DNA of 64,000 nucleotides, from the NCBI GenBank assembly GCA_017302295.1, contig JAFLDS010000002.1:248001-312000 (forward strand). The letters run 5' to 3'. The DNA comes from Thauera sp. (GTDB taxonomy: Bacteria; Pseudomonadota; Gammaproteobacteria; Burkholderiales; Rhodocyclaceae). Positions 1 through 9,526 of the stretch are shown piece after piece; position 1 is the stretch's first letter, and the number at the start of each line of letters is the position of its first letter. The translations under genes were made by a program, and so were the position numbers. Below the pieces are notes generated by a model. The model did no database searches and was not told the DNA's origin. It was given only the letters and a program-made list of their open reading frames with translations.

Positions 1-222
1 TTCCACGGCGCCGAAATAATGACGATGATGGCCGTCATGCGCGTTGTCGTAACCGATGACCCGGCCGTTATCGCCCTGATGCAAGGCATGATTGATGTAG
101 GCCAGGTTGTAACGGCACACCCTGCCGGTCGCCTCATCCACCCAGATCTCCCGACGGAGCTTGCCGTTTCCGCGCTTGTCGGAAATCTTGTGGGTTTCGT
201 CGACGATCTTTCTCTCAGCCAT
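1..222 (-). CDS. TumE-type toxin (DUF6516), 3' end outside window
   Basis: The minus strand has an open frame from an ATG at 222 to the window edge without a stop (74 residues visible). The stretch YNLAYINHALHQ, then GDNGRVIGYDNAHDGHHRHY, is typical of the DUF6516/TumE family, RNase-like toxins of type II toxin-antitoxin pairs. Another in-frame ATG at 237 would add five residues (MIFYV). Neither start has a good Shine-Dalgarno site. The antitoxin would lie to the left, outside the window. It is divergent from the ABC importer that starts at 276. The family call comes from memory of the motif, not from a search. Confidence 0.6.
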   Translation of the reverse strand, partial: MAERKIVDETHKISDKRGNGKLRREIWVDEATGRVCRYNLAYINHALHQGDNGRVIGYDNAHDGHHRHYFGAVE

Positions 223-275
223 GACGTAAAATATCATAGCTGAAAAACTCACGGCTACGCCCTGCCCCGACCTCA

Positions 276-1253
276 ATGACACTTTTCATCCTGCGCCGCA
301 TGCTGCAGGCCTTCAACGTCCTGTTCGTCATGTCACTGCTGGTGTTCGCCGGCGTGTATGCGATCGGCAATCCGCTCGACCTGCTCGTCGACCCGAACGC
401 CACCGCGGAAGACATGGCGCGCGCCGCCGCCTCGCTCGGCCTCGACCAGCCGCTGTGGGCGCAGTACGCCCGCTTTCTCGGCAACGCGCTGCAGGGCGAT
501 CTGGGGAATTCCTTCATCCACGGCGTGCCGGCGCTCGGGCTGATCGTCGAGCGGCTGCCGGCGACGCTGGAGCTCGCTGTCGTGGCGATGCTGATCGCGG
601 TGCTGCTCGGCATCCCGCTGGGGCTGTGGGCCGGGCTGAGGCCGGATTCGTGGTCGGGGCGCACGATCATGGCGGGCTCCATCCTCGGCTTTTCGCTGCC
701 CACCTTCTGGGTGGGGCTGATGCTGATCATGGTGTTCGCGGTGCAGCTGGGTTGGCTGCCGGCGAGCGGGCGCGGGCCGACCGCCGAGGTGCTCGGCGTG
801 CCGATCTCGCTGCTGACGGCGGACGGCTGGCGCCACCTGCTGCTGCCCGCGGCCAACCTGGCGCTGTTCAAGCTGTCGCTGATCATCCGCCTCACCCGCA
901 GCGGCACGCGCGAGGCGCTGCTGCAGGACTACGTGAAGTTCGCCCGCGCCAAAGGCCTGTCGAACGCGCGCGTGGTCGGCGTGCATGTGCTGAAGAACAT
1001 CCTGATCCCCATCGTCACCGTGGTCGGGCTGGAGTTCGGCTCGCTGATCGCGTTCTCGGTGGTCACCGAATCGATCTTCGCCTGGCCGGGCATGGGCAAG
1101 CTGCTGCTGGATTCCATCACCCAGCTCGACCGCCCGGTGGTGGTGGCCTACCTGCTGCTGGTCGTCACGCTGTATGTAGTCATCAACCTGGCGGTCGACC
1201 TGCTGTATGCGGCGCTCGATCCGCGGGTGCGGCTGGCCGGAGCAAGCCAATGA
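276..1253 (+). CDS. dppB: Peptide/nickel-type ABC transporter permease, DppB-like
   Basis: Inner-membrane permease of 325 residues, the usual size for DppB/GsiC. It begins with the family's N-terminal helix (FILRRMLQAFNVLFVMSLLVF) and has a large periplasmic loop (GLDQPLWAQYARFLGNALQG). Several hydrophobic segments follow, with an EAA-type loop near residues 210-235 (TREALLQDYVKFARAKGLS). It would pair with the next gene to form the channel for peptides or similar solutes; the real substrate is unknown. Its stop overlaps the next start by ATGA, showing translational coupling. No periplasmic binding protein gene lies upstream in the window. Confidence 0.85.
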   Translation: MTLFILRRMLQAFNVLFVMSLLVFAGVYAIGNPLDLLVDPNATAEDMARAAASLGLDQPLWAQYARFLGNALQGDLGNSFIHGVPALGLIVERLPATLELAVVAMLIAVLLGIPLGLWAGLRPDSWSGRTIMAGSILGFSLPTFWVGLMLIMVFAVQLGWLPASGRGPTAEVLGVPISLLTADGWRHLLLPAANLALFKLSLIIRLTRSGTREALLQDYVKFARAKGLSNARVVGVHVLKNILIPIVTVVGLEFGSLIAFSVVTESIFAWPGMGKLLLDSITQLDRPVVVAYLLLVVTLYVVINLAVDLLYAALDPRVRLAGASQ

Positions 1254-2176
1254 GCGAAGCGAACATCCTGCCGACCGCCTCCCCTGCCGAGGCCGACGTC
1301 GAGCGCCCGCTGCGCCGCCTGGTGCGGATGTATGCCGAGAGCCGCGTCGCACTGTTCGGCCTCGCGCTGCTGCTGGTCGTCATATTGGCCGCCCTGTTCG
1401 CGCCCTGGCTGGCGCCGCAGAACCCCTACGACCTGATGCAGCTCGACATGCTCGACGGTCGGCTCCCGCCAGGCAGCGCGAGCGGCGACGGGCGGCTCAC
1501 CTACCTGCTCGGCACTGACGAGCAGGGTCGAGACATGCTGTCGGCCATCCTCTATGGGCTGCGCATCAGCGTCGGCGTCGGCGTAGTGGCGACGCTGATG
1601 GCGCTGGCCATCGGCATGGCGCTGGGGCTGGCGGCGGGTTACTTCGGCGGACGCTTCGACGCCATCCTGATGCGCATCGCCGACATCCAGTTGTCCTTCC
1701 CGTCGATTCTGGTGGCGATGATCCTGCTCGCGCTGTTCGGCCAGGGCATCGACAAGATCGTCATCGCGCTAGTGGCGGCGCAGTGGGCCTACTATGCGCG
1801 CACCACGCGCAGCGCCGCGCTGGTCGAGGGGCGCAAGGAATACATCGAGGCCGCGCGCCTGCTCGGGCTATCGACGCCGCGCATCCTGTTCCGCCATCTG
1901 CTGCCCAACTGCCTGCCGCCGCTGATCGTCGTTGCCGCGCTGCAGGTGGCCGCGGCGATCGCGCTGGAAGCGACGCTGTCCTTCCTCGGCCTCGGCCTGC
2001 CGGTGACCGAACCCTCGCTCGGGCTGCTGATCGCCAACGGCTTCCAGTACCTCTATTCCGGCCGCTACTGGATCAGCGTGTTCCCCGGCGTGGCGCTGCT
2101 GCTGCTGATCCTCGCGATCAACCTCGTCGCCGACCAGTTGCGCGACGTGCTCAACCCGAGGCTGCAATCGCAATGA
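1250..2176 (+). CDS. dppC: Peptide/nickel-type ABC transporter permease, DppC-like
   Basis: Second channel subunit, 308 residues. The ATG at 1250 overlaps the dppB stop and gives a normal DppC N-terminus with an early hydrophobic segment (residues about 35-55) followed by APWLAPQNPYDL, a family hallmark. The stretch LGTDEQGRDMLSAILYGLRIS is the conserved DppC start of the permease domain. An EAA loop appears as EYIEAARLLGLSTPRILFRH. It works with DppB in the inner membrane. The end overlaps the next ATPase gene by ATGA. Confidence 0.87.
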   Translation: MSEANILPTASPAEADVERPLRRLVRMYAESRVALFGLALLLVVILAALFAPWLAPQNPYDLMQLDMLDGRLPPGSASGDGRLTYLLGTDEQGRDMLSAILYGLRISVGVGVVATLMALAIGMALGLAAGYFGGRFDAILMRIADIQLSFPSILVAMILLALFGQGIDKIVIALVAAQWAYYARTTRSAALVEGRKEYIEAARLLGLSTPRILFRHLLPNCLPPLIVVAALQVAAAIALEATLSFLGLGLPVTEPSLGLLIANGFQYLYSGRYWISVFPGVALLLLILAINLVADQLRDVLNPRLQSQ

Positions 2177-3186
2177 ACGCGCCCCGCGAGCCCACCCTGG
2201 TCGTGGACCGCCTCACCACCCGCTTCGCGAGCCGCAGCGGCGCAGTGACGGCGGTCGATGAGGTCAGCTTCAGCGTCGCTCCCGGCGAGGTGCTGGGCCT
2301 GGTGGGCGAATCCGGCTCGGGCAAGTCGCTGACCGGCTTCTCCATCCTCGGCCTCGTCGATCCGCCGGGCGAGATCGCCGCGGGCAGCATCCGCCTGAAA
2401 GGGCGCGAGCTGCGCGGGCTGTCGGCGCGCGAATGGCGCGCGCTGCGCGGCGATCGCATCGCGATGATCTTCCAGGACCCGATGATGACGCTGAACCCGG
2501 TGCTGCGCATCGACACGCAGATGATCGAGACGGTGCGCGCGCACCGCCACGTCGGCCGCGATGCCGCGCGCGAGCTGGCGCGCGACGCGCTTGCCCGCGT
2601 CGGCATCCCGTCGCCGGACGAGCGCCTGCGCGCCTATCCGCACCAGCTTTCCGGCGGCATGCGCCAGCGGGTGGCGATCGCCATCGCGCTGCTGAATGCA
2701 CCCGACCTCATCATCGCCGACGAGCCCACCACCGCACTCGACGTCACCATTCAGGCGCAGATCCTGTTCGAGATGCAGACGCTGTGCCGCGAATCAGGCA
2801 CCGCGCTGATCTGGATCACCCACGACCTCGCAGTCGTCGCCGGCCTGGCCGACCGGGTGTGCGTCATGTACGCGGGGCGCATCGTCGAGCAAGGCAGCAC
2901 CGCGCAGGTGCTGGAGACGCCCGCCCATCCCTACACCCGCGGGCTGCTCGACTCCACGCCGGCGGCGAACGCGCAGCCGGACGAAGGCGGACAGCCGCAG
3001 CCGCTGCGGCAGATCCCCGGCATGGCGCCGTCGTTGAAGGAAATCCCCGCGGGCTGCGCCTTCCGGCCGCGCTGCACACACGCCAGTGAGTTGTGCGAGC
3101 AGGTGCCGCCCGCAGTCGAACTGGCACCCGGCCACGTCGCGCGCTGCTTTCATCCGCTGCCGGCAACGCAAGGGGTGAAGCCATGA
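2173..3186 (+). CDS. dppD: Peptide-type ABC transporter ATP-binding protein, DppD-like
   Basis: Cytoplasmic ATPase of 337 residues. Walker A GESGSGKS is at about residues 45-52, the signature [12 protein letters not shown] and Walker [13 protein letters not shown] follow, then the H-loop histidine (WITHDLAVV). The C-terminus carries the oligopeptide/dipeptide-specific cysteine-rich domain ([11 protein letters not shown]). The start at 2173 overlaps the permease stop. It should pair with the next ATPase to energise import. Confidence 0.88.
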   Translation: MNAPREPTLVVDRLTTRFASRSGAVTAVDEVSFSVAPGEVLGLVGESGSGKSLTGFSILGLVDPPGEIAAGSIRLKGRELRGLSAREWRALRGDRIAMIFQDPMMTLNPVLRIDTQMIETVRAHRHVGRDAARELARDALARVGIPSPDERLRAYPHQLSGGMRQRVAIAIALLNAPDLIIADEPTTALDVTIQAQILFEMQTLCRESGTALIWITHDLAVVAGLADRVCVMYAGRIVEQGSTAQVLETPAHPYTRGLLDSTPAANAQPDEGGQPQPLRQIPGMAPSLKEIPAGCAFRPRCTHASELCEQVPPAVELAPGHVARCFHPLPATQGVKP

Positions 3187-4280
3187 GCGCGCAGCAACCG
3201 ATTCAAGCTGCCGCGCTTCAGCAAGCACCCGTCAACACGCCGGGAAGCGAGCCGGCCACCGGCCCGCTGCTCGAGCTGAGATCCATCCGCAAGACCTTCG
3301 GCGCCCAGCCCGACTGGCTGGAGCGCCTCGGCCAGCGCCTGGGCTGGCTGCAACCCGCTGCGACGGTGCAGGCGCTGGACGGCGTCAGCCTCTCCATCGC
3401 GCGGGGCGAAGTCGTCGGCCTGGTGGGAGAATCCGGCTGCGGAAAATCCACCCTGGGCCGCATCGCCGTCGGCCTGCACGCACCGAGCAGCGGCCAGCGC
3501 CTGTGGCGCGGCACCGACCTCGACGCGCTGCCCGAAGCCGAGCGCCGCCGCGTCGGCCTCGGCATCCAGATGATCTTCCAGGACCCGTACGCCTCGCTGA
3601 ACCCGCGCCTGCGCGTGCGCGATCTGCTGGCCGAGGCGCCGCGCGTGCATGGCCTGATCGACCGTCCCCAACAAGCCGACTTCGTCGCCGCCCTGCTGCG
3701 CCAGGTCGGCCTCGACCCGGCCGTGGCCGACCGCTTTCCACATCAGTTTTCCGGCGGCCAGCGCGCCCGCGTCGGCATCGCCCGCGCACTCGCGGTGAAG
3801 CCGGAGTTCCTCGTCTGCGACGAAGCCGTCGCCGCACTCGACGTGTCCATCCAGGCCCAAGTGCTGAACCTCTTCATGCGCCTGCGTGAGGAACTCGGCC
3901 TCACCTACCTCTTCATCAGCCACGACCTCGGCGTCGTGCGCCACCTCTCCGACCGCGTGGCGATCATGTACTTGGGCCGCATCGTCGAAAGCGCCCCCAC
4001 CGCCGAAATCTTCAGCCGCCCCGCCCACCCTTACACCCAGGGCCTGCTCGCCGAGGCGCCGACGCTGAAGGTCGAGAAGAAGCGCTTCCTCGCCATCCGG
4101 GGCGAACTTCCCTCCCCGCTCGCCCCGCCGCGCGGCTGCCACTTCCACCCGCGGTGTCCGCATGCGTTCGAACGCTGCCGGGAGGAGGTGCCGATGCTCG
4201 GGGAAGTCGCGCCAGGACATGTTTCGGCGTGTCATCTGCATGCGATCGGAGTCGAGGCCTCTTCGGTCTCCGAAGGGTGA
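3183..4280 (+). CDS. dppF: Peptide-type ABC transporter ATP-binding protein, DppF-like
   Basis: Second ATPase, 365 residues. Walker A GESGCGKS is at about 82-89, the signature is FSGGQRARVGIARAL, and Walker B is LVCDEAVAALD, where Ala replaces the more common Pro/Ser residues of DEPVSALD. The C-terminal CHFHPRCPHA domain matches the oligopeptide family. An insert at residues 40-60 (WLERLGQRLGWLQP) before the core is common in DppF-like proteins. The start overlaps the dppD stop. The operon ends here; 193 bases without a recognised gene or clear terminator separate it from legB. Confidence 0.88.
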   Translation: MSAQQPIQAAALQQAPVNTPGSEPATGPLLELRSIRKTFGAQPDWLERLGQRLGWLQPAATVQALDGVSLSIARGEVVGLVGESGCGKSTLGRIAVGLHAPSSGQRLWRGTDLDALPEAERRRVGLGIQMIFQDPYASLNPRLRVRDLLAEAPRVHGLIDRPQQADFVAALLRQVGLDPAVADRFPHQFSGGQRARVGIARALAVKPEFLVCDEAVAALDVSIQAQVLNLFMRLREELGLTYLFISHDLGVVRHLSDRVAIMYLGRIVESAPTAEIFSRPAHPYTQGLLAEAPTLKVEKKRFLAIRGELPSPLAPPRGCHFHPRCPHAFERCREEVPMLGEVAPGHVSACHLHAIGVEASSVSEG

Positions 4281-4473
4281 CCCCCTCCAATCGCAAATCG
4301 CATAGCGGTTCGTAGTCGAAAGCAGCGCTTTCCGCGTGCAATATCCGATCCGTTGTGCTCAAGTATCGCCCAGGGTTACCGTTCATCGCGTTCAAGACGG
4401 CCGCCCTCAGCTTAATGGTCGTTGAGCGCGCTGCGCGAGGCCTTCCACGTATGAAGAAGCGAGTACCCCATTC
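4281..4473. other. Intergenic region between ABC importer and legionaminic operon
   Basis: I see no open frame with family features, no rho-independent terminator and no convincing promoter here. It must hold the promoter of the leg operon if that operon is transcribed on its own. Confidence 0.5.
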
Positions 4474-5457
4474 ATGCTTTCCCGAGCACTGATCACCGGC
4501 GCTGACGGATTCATCGGATCGCACCTTACTGAACTGCTTGTCCGCGAGGGCTACAAGGTCAAGGCCTTGTCCCAATACAATTCGTTCAACCACTGGGGCT
4601 GGCTCGAGGACATCGCCTGCCAGAATGACATCGAGATCCTGAGCGGCGACGTGCGAGACCCGCACTACTGCAAGCAGATCACGAAAGATGTGGACGTCGT
4701 CTTCCACCTTGCCGCGCTGATCGCAATCCCCTACTCGTACGTCGCACCCGACAGCTATGTCGATACGAACGTCAAGGGCACGCTCAATATCTGCCAGGCC
4801 GCGCTCGAAAACGGCGTCCAGCGCGTGATCCACACCTCCACCAGCGAGGTGTATGGCACGGCGCGCTATGTGCCCATCGACGAGAAGCACCCGCTGCAGC
4901 CGCAGTCGCCCTACAGCGCCTCCAAGATCGCCGCCGACGCAATGGCAATGAGTTTTCATAGCGCATTCGACCTGCCGGTGACGATAGCCCGGCCGTTCAA
5001 CACCTACGGACCGCGGCAGTCCGCGCGTGCCGTGATCCCGACCATCATCAGCCAGATCGCCAGCGGCAAGCGGCAGATTCAGCTGGGTGACACCTCGCCC
5101 ACCCGCGATTTCAACTACGTGCTGGATACCTGCCGCGGCTTCCTTGCGCTTGCGCGCTGCGATGCGGCTGTGGGCGAGACGGTGAACATCGGCTCGAATT
5201 TCGAGATTTCGATTGGCGATACGCTGAACCTCATCCGGGAACTGATGAGCAGCGAGGTGGAGTTCCTGACCGACGAACAGCGCTTGCGCCCGGGGAAGTC
5301 CGAGGTCTTCCGCCTGTGGTGCGACAACACGCGGATCCGCGAACTCACCGGCTACACCCCGGAAACAAGCCTGCGCGACGGGCTGCAGGCAACCATCGAA
5401 TGGTTCACCCGGCCGCACAACCTCGCCCGCTACAAGGCCGACATCTACAACGTCTGA
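4474..5457 (+). CDS. legB: NAD-dependent nucleotide-sugar 4,6-dehydratase LegB
   Basis: Short-chain dehydrogenase/epimerase-fold enzyme, 327 residues. It has the NAD-binding GADGFIG motif at residues 9-15, STSEVYG at 122-128 and the catalytic YSASK at 147-151. The stretches QYNSFNHWGWL and DVRDPHYC fit the LegB clade, which makes the 4-keto-6-deoxy sugar that starts legionaminic acid synthesis. The directly following LegC, LegG and LegI homologues support this over a generic epimerase. Whether the substrate is a UDP- or GDP-sugar cannot be read from sequence alone. It is the first gene of the sugar operon. Confidence 0.88.
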   Translation: MLSRALITGADGFIGSHLTELLVREGYKVKALSQYNSFNHWGWLEDIACQNDIEILSGDVRDPHYCKQITKDVDVVFHLAALIAIPYSYVAPDSYVDTNVKGTLNICQAALENGVQRVIHTSTSEVYGTARYVPIDEKHPLQPQSPYSASKIAADAMAMSFHSAFDLPVTIARPFNTYGPRQSARAVIPTIISQIASGKRQIQLGDTSPTRDFNYVLDTCRGFLALARCDAAVGETVNIGSNFEISIGDTLNLIRELMSSEVEFLTDEQRLRPGKSEVFRLWCDNTRIRELTGYTPETSLRDGLQATIEWFTRPHNLARYKADIYNV

Positions 5458-5467
5458 GCCTCACCGA

Positions 5468-6619
5468 ATGTTCGCATCCCTGATCGCATTCATCCGCGAC
5501 TACTACCGCAGCAATGGGCCCATCCCGCTGCACGCGCCGGTGTTCGAGGGCCACGAGCGCGAGTATGTCCTCGAAACGATCGACTCCACCTTCGTTTCCA
5601 GCGTCGGCGCCTTCGTGGAAAGGTTCGAGAACCGCATCGCCGCCTACACGGGCAGCCCTCGCGCCGTCGCCACGGTGAATGGCACGGCCGCGCTGCACAT
5701 CGCGCTGAAGGTGGCAGGCGTGGAGGCCGGTGATCTCGTCGTCACCCAGCCACTGACCTTCGTCGCAACCTGCAATGCGATCGCATACTGCGGCGCCGAA
5801 CCCGTGTTCGTCGACGTCGATAGGGGGACGCTCGGACTGTCGCCCCGCGCACTCGAGGCCTGGCTCACGGAGCACGCCAGGCTCGACGCCGAAGGAGTGT
5901 GCCGCAGCCGCGCGGACAATCGCGTCGTTCGCTGCTGCGTCCCGATGCACACCTTCGGTCTTCCAGCCGACCTTGACGCGCTGATCGACGTCTGTGGCCG
6001 CTGGAACCTTGTATTGGTCGAAGATGCCGCGGAATCACTCGGCAGCCTGTACAGGGGCCGCCACACCGGCACCATCGGGCGTGTGGGCACCCTGAGCTTC
6101 AACGGCAACAAGATCATCACGACCGGCGGCGGCGGAATGATCATCACCGACGAGGCGCTCGCAGCCCGGGCGCGGCATCTGACGACGACGGCCAAGGTTC
6201 CGCACCCTTACGATTACGTCCACGACGAGCTCGGCTACAACTACCGCCTACCCAACCTCAACGCGGCCCTCGGCTGCGCCCAGTTGGAGCGCCTCGAAGC
6301 GTTCATCACTGCCAAGCGTGCCCTCGCGAACCGATATGCCGAGCTCCTTGCCGGCAGTTCCATCGAGTTCGTCCGCGAACCGGAGGGCTGCCGTGCAAAC
6401 TACTGGCTGAACGCGGTGATCTGCGAAGACGTCGCGCAACGCACTGCGCTCCTCGCGGCCACCAACGGCGTTGGCGTCATGACGCGGCCAATCTGGCGCC
6501 TGATGCATACGCTGCCGATGTACGCCCACTGCCGACGTGGGGACCTCACAGTGGCAGAGTGGCTCGAGGCCCGCGTTGTCAACCTCCCAAGCAGCGTGCC
6601 GCCGGGGGACCGTCAATGA
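5468..6619 (+). CDS. legC: PLP-dependent aminotransferase LegC
   Basis: A DegT/DnrJ/EryC1-family aminotransferase of 383 residues. The PLP lysine is K215 in SFNGNKIITTGGGG, and the aspartate of VEDAAES (about D186) should hold the pyridine nitrogen. The N-terminus (IPLHAPVFEGHEREYVLETI) is typical of LegC proteins, which transfer an amino group to C4 of the LegB product. It starts ten bases after legB and overlaps legG by ATGA. Confidence 0.88.
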   Translation: MFASLIAFIRDYYRSNGPIPLHAPVFEGHEREYVLETIDSTFVSSVGAFVERFENRIAAYTGSPRAVATVNGTAALHIALKVAGVEAGDLVVTQPLTFVATCNAIAYCGAEPVFVDVDRGTLGLSPRALEAWLTEHARLDAEGVCRSRADNRVVRCCVPMHTFGLPADLDALIDVCGRWNLVLVEDAAESLGSLYRGRHTGTIGRVGTLSFNGNKIITTGGGGMIITDEALAARARHLTTTAKVPHPYDYVHDELGYNYRLPNLNAALGCAQLERLEAFITAKRALANRYAELLAGSSIEFVREPEGCRANYWLNAVICEDVAQRTALLAATNGVGVMTRPIWRLMHTLPMYAHCRRGDLTVAEWLEARVVNLPSSVPPGDRQ

Positions 6620-7776
6620 CCCGTCGCATTGCCGTCTTCACCGGCACGCGAGCCGAATACGGCTTGCTCTACTGGCTGATGCGGGAACTGCAGTCCAGCG
6701 CCTATTTCGAACTTCAGGTGCTGATTGGAGCCATGCACCTCTCGCCCGAGTTCGGCAACACCTGGACGGAGATCGAGCACGACGGTTTCTCCATCGACGC
6801 CCGCATCGAGATGCTTCTGTCGTCGGACACGCGGGTCGGCATGGCCAAATCGCTCGGGCTCGGCACGATCGGATTCGCCGACGCGCTCGATCGCCTGCGA
6901 CCGGAGCTCTTGGTCGTGCTCGGCGACCGTTTCGAGGTGCTCGCCGCGGCTCAGGCTGCGCTGATTCTCGGGATTCCGATCGCGCACCTGCACGGAGGCG
7001 AACTCACCGAGGGCGCCTGCGACGATGCCTTCCGTCACGCCGTAACCAAGATGTCCGCATTGCACTTCGTCGCCACCGAACGCTATCGGCAACGCGTCGT
7101 TCAGCTCGGCGAAGATCCGTCACGCGTGTTCAACGTCGGCGCACTCGGGCTCGACCACCTGAGGCGCAGTCCGCGCATGAGCCTCGACGAACTCCGCACA
7201 AGCCTCGGCTTCGACCTTCGGCCCCCCTTCCTGATCGCGACCTACCATCCAGCCACACAGTCGGATGAGGATCCGGTCAAGACGTTCGACGCCATGCTCG
7301 ACGCGCTTGACGCCTATCCTGATCATCAGGTCGTGCTGACCTATCCAAACGCCGACAGCGGAGGACGGGCGCTGATTCCCCGCCTCGAGTCCTATGCAGC
7401 GTCGCAACAAGGGCGCGTGCTGGCGATTCCATCACTCGGGTTCCGCCGCTACCTTGGCGCACTGGCCCATGCTTCCGCAGTGATCGGAAACTCCTCCAGC
7501 GGAATCATCGAGGTGCCGGCTTTCGGCATCCCGACGGTCAATATCGGCAAGCGGCAGGGCGGGCGCATCGCCGCCGATTCCGTCCTGCATTGCGGCATCG
7601 ATCCGGCGTCGATCAAGGAGGCCCTGAAAACGGCGCTGTCTCCCGAATTCGGCAGGTTCTGCCAGACCGTAAACAATCCATACGGTCAGGGCGATGCCGC
7701 CGCGAGCATCGCCCGTATCATCGCGTCACATCCCGGGCCTTTCGACAAGCACTTTCACGACCTTGCCGTCCAATGA
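6616..7776 (+). CDS. legG: UDP-sugar 2-epimerase (hydrolysing) LegG/NeuC
   Basis: 386 residues, two-Rossmann GT-B-like fold. The N-terminal GTRAEYGLL (residues 10-18) and the late HASAVIGNSSSGIIEVPAFG segment are diagnostic of NeuC/LegG hydrolysing epimerases, which release the 2-epimerised free sugar (diacetyl-6-deoxymannose type in the Leg pathway). The ATG at 6616 overlaps the legC stop, and this start gives the family N-terminus. The end overlaps legI by ATGA. Sialic acid NeuC is the main alternative; the dehydratase and aminotransferase neighbours favour legionaminic acid. Confidence 0.87.
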   Translation: MTRRIAVFTGTRAEYGLLYWLMRELQSSAYFELQVLIGAMHLSPEFGNTWTEIEHDGFSIDARIEMLLSSDTRVGMAKSLGLGTIGFADALDRLRPELLVVLGDRFEVLAAAQAALILGIPIAHLHGGELTEGACDDAFRHAVTKMSALHFVATERYRQRVVQLGEDPSRVFNVGALGLDHLRRSPRMSLDELRTSLGFDLRPPFLIATYHPATQSDEDPVKTFDAMLDALDAYPDHQVVLTYPNADSGGRALIPRLESYAASQQGRVLAIPSLGFRRYLGALAHASAVIGNSSSGIIEVPAFGIPTVNIGKRQGGRIAADSVLHCGIDPASIKEALKTALSPEFGRFCQTVNNPYGQGDAAASIARIIASHPGPFDKHFHDLAVQ

Positions 7777-8858
7777 TGCAAACGACTCCTTCCCATGCAG
7801 TGCAGGTCATCGCAGAAGCCGGCGTCAACCACAATGGCCAGCGCGAGCTCGCGTTCGCGCTGGTCGACGCCGCGGCGGCGGCCGGTGCCGATGTAGTCAA
7901 GTTCCAGACCTTCGACGCCGCCAAGCTGACGGCTCGAAGCGCACCGAAAGCCGATTACCAGAAGCTCACCACCGACGCGCACGAAAGCCAGCTCGACATG
8001 CTGCGAAAGCTCGAGTTGCCGCGTGAATGGCACTTCGAGTTGCAGGCGCATGCCAGATCACTCGGGATCGAATTCCTCTCCACCGCGTTCGACGCCGACA
8101 GCCTGGACTTTCTCGGCAGCCTCGACATGCCGCTGCTCAAGATCCCGTCGGGCGAGGTGACCAACGCACCGCTGGTGTGGAGATTCGCGGCGACCGGCAA
8201 GCCCCTCATCCTGTCCACCGGCATGGCGACGTTGGCGGAGGTGGAAATGGCGCTTGCGGTCATCGCCCATGCGCTGGAGGGTTGCGCAGAGCCCGCGAGC
8301 CTCGACGCAGTCTGGCGCGGCTGGAGCCGACCGGAGGCCCGCGCGCGCCTTCGCGGGAGGGTCACCCTGTTGCACTGCACCTCGCGCTACCCGACCCCCT
8401 TTTCCGAGGTCAACCTGCTTGCCATGGACACCCTGCGGGCGGCCTTCGGTCTCGATGTGGGCTATTCCGACCATACCGAGGGCACGGTGATTCCGCTCGC
8501 CGCCGTCGCCCGCGGTGCGCGGGTCATCGAAAAACACTTCACCCTCGACCGCGGCCTGCCCGGCCCCGACCACAAGGCCTCGCTCGAACCGGAGGAGTTC
8601 ACGCGGATGGTCCGCGACATTCGCGCGCTCGAAGTCGCGTTCGGTGACGGCATGAAGGCGCCCCAGCCCGGCGAGTGGGACACGCGCATGGCCGCGCGCC
8701 AGCAGGTGATTGCTGCACGGCCGATTGCGCAGGGGACGATACTCTCGCGCCTAGACTTGAGCACGGCACGCTGCGGCGGCGGACTGCCGCCCGGGGACCT
8801 GTGGGCGCTCGTCGGAACGCGCGCGGTGCGCAGTTACGAAGCGGGCGAGGCCATCTGA
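7773..8858 (+). CDS. legI: N,N'-diacetyllegionaminate synthase LegI (NeuB family)
   Basis: 361 residues. A NeuB-type TIM barrel opens with QVIAEAGVNHNGQRELA (NHNG at 19-22), with KFQTFDA, STAFD and GYSDHTEG substrate/metal motifs, and a C-terminal antifreeze-like SAF domain (RPIAQGTILSRLDL). It condenses the six-carbon sugar with phosphoenolpyruvate to the nonulosonic acid. Two adjacent ATGs (7773 and 7776) are possible; the first overlaps the legG stop. The acid cannot be told from sialic acid by this gene alone; context favours Leg. Confidence 0.87.
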   Translation: MMQTTPSHAVQVIAEAGVNHNGQRELAFALVDAAAAAGADVVKFQTFDAAKLTARSAPKADYQKLTTDAHESQLDMLRKLELPREWHFELQAHARSLGIEFLSTAFDADSLDFLGSLDMPLLKIPSGEVTNAPLVWRFAATGKPLILSTGMATLAEVEMALAVIAHALEGCAEPASLDAVWRGWSRPEARARLRGRVTLLHCTSRYPTPFSEVNLLAMDTLRAAFGLDVGYSDHTEGTVIPLAAVARGARVIEKHFTLDRGLPGPDHKASLEPEEFTRMVRDIRALEVAFGDGMKAPQPGEWDTRMAARQQVIAARPIAQGTILSRLDLSTARCGGGLPPGDLWALVGTRAVRSYEAGEAI

Positions 8859-8860
8859 CC

Positions 8861-9526
8861 ATGACCGCAGCTCCCAAGGCGCCGCCGCTGATCCTGCTGG
8901 GTGCCGGTGGGCATGCCGCCGTGCTGCTGGCGCTGGCCGCGGCAGCGGGTCACCGGATAGTGGGTGTCTGCGACCCGCGGCTGGCGGCCGATCGCGTGCA
9001 ACGCTGGCATGGATTGCCGGTGCTGGGTGACGACGCTGCAGCCGAGCTCGAATCGCCCGGGGCTGTGGCCCTCATCAACGGCATCGGCCAGTTGCCCGGC
9101 GGAACTGCACGCAAACAGCTCTTTGCCCGCCTGCGCGCGCGCGGCTTCGATTTCCCTGCAATGGTCCATCCTGCGGCCTGGGTCGCACCCGGCGTGAAAC
9201 TCGACGAAGGTGCACAGATCATGGCAGGCGCGGTCATCCAGCCGGGCAGCCAGATCGGCGTCAACAGCATCGTAAACACCCGCGCAGGTATCGATCACGA
9301 TTGCTCGATCGGTGCGAACGTCCACATTGCGCCCGGCGCGACCCTCTGCGGCGGCGTCACGATCGGCGACGGCGCCTTTATCGGCGCCGGTGCCATCCTG
9401 ACGCACGGCGCCACCGTGGGGCGTGACGCGATCGTGCACGCGGGAGCCGTCCTGGCGCGTGATCTGCCCTGCGGACAAATCCTGTGCGGCCCCGCCTCCC
9501 GAACGACAACACAGAGAACGACATGA
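8861..9526 (+). CDS. legH: NeuD/PglD-family sugar N/O-acetyltransferase (LegH-like)
   Basis: 221 residues. An N-terminal Rossmann-like domain with LGAGGHA at 13-19 is followed by a left-handed beta-helix of hexapeptide repeats, with the likely catalytic histidine H146 in NTRAGIDHDCSIG. Homologues acetylate the C4 amine of UDP-bacillosamine (PglD, LegH) or O-acetylate sialic acid (NeuD). Since LegB and LegC make a 4-amino sugar and no other acetyltransferase is in the operon, LegH function is the better inference. The end overlaps ptmE by ATGA. Confidence 0.75.
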   Translation: MTAAPKAPPLILLGAGGHAAVLLALAAAAGHRIVGVCDPRLAADRVQRWHGLPVLGDDAAAELESPGAVALINGIGQLPGGTARKQLFARLRARGFDFPAMVHPAAWVAPGVKLDEGAQIMAGAVIQPGSQIGVNSIVNTRAGIDHDCSIGANVHIAPGATLCGGVTIGDGAFIGAGAILTHGATVGRDAIVHAGAVLARDLPCGQILCGPASRTTTQRTT

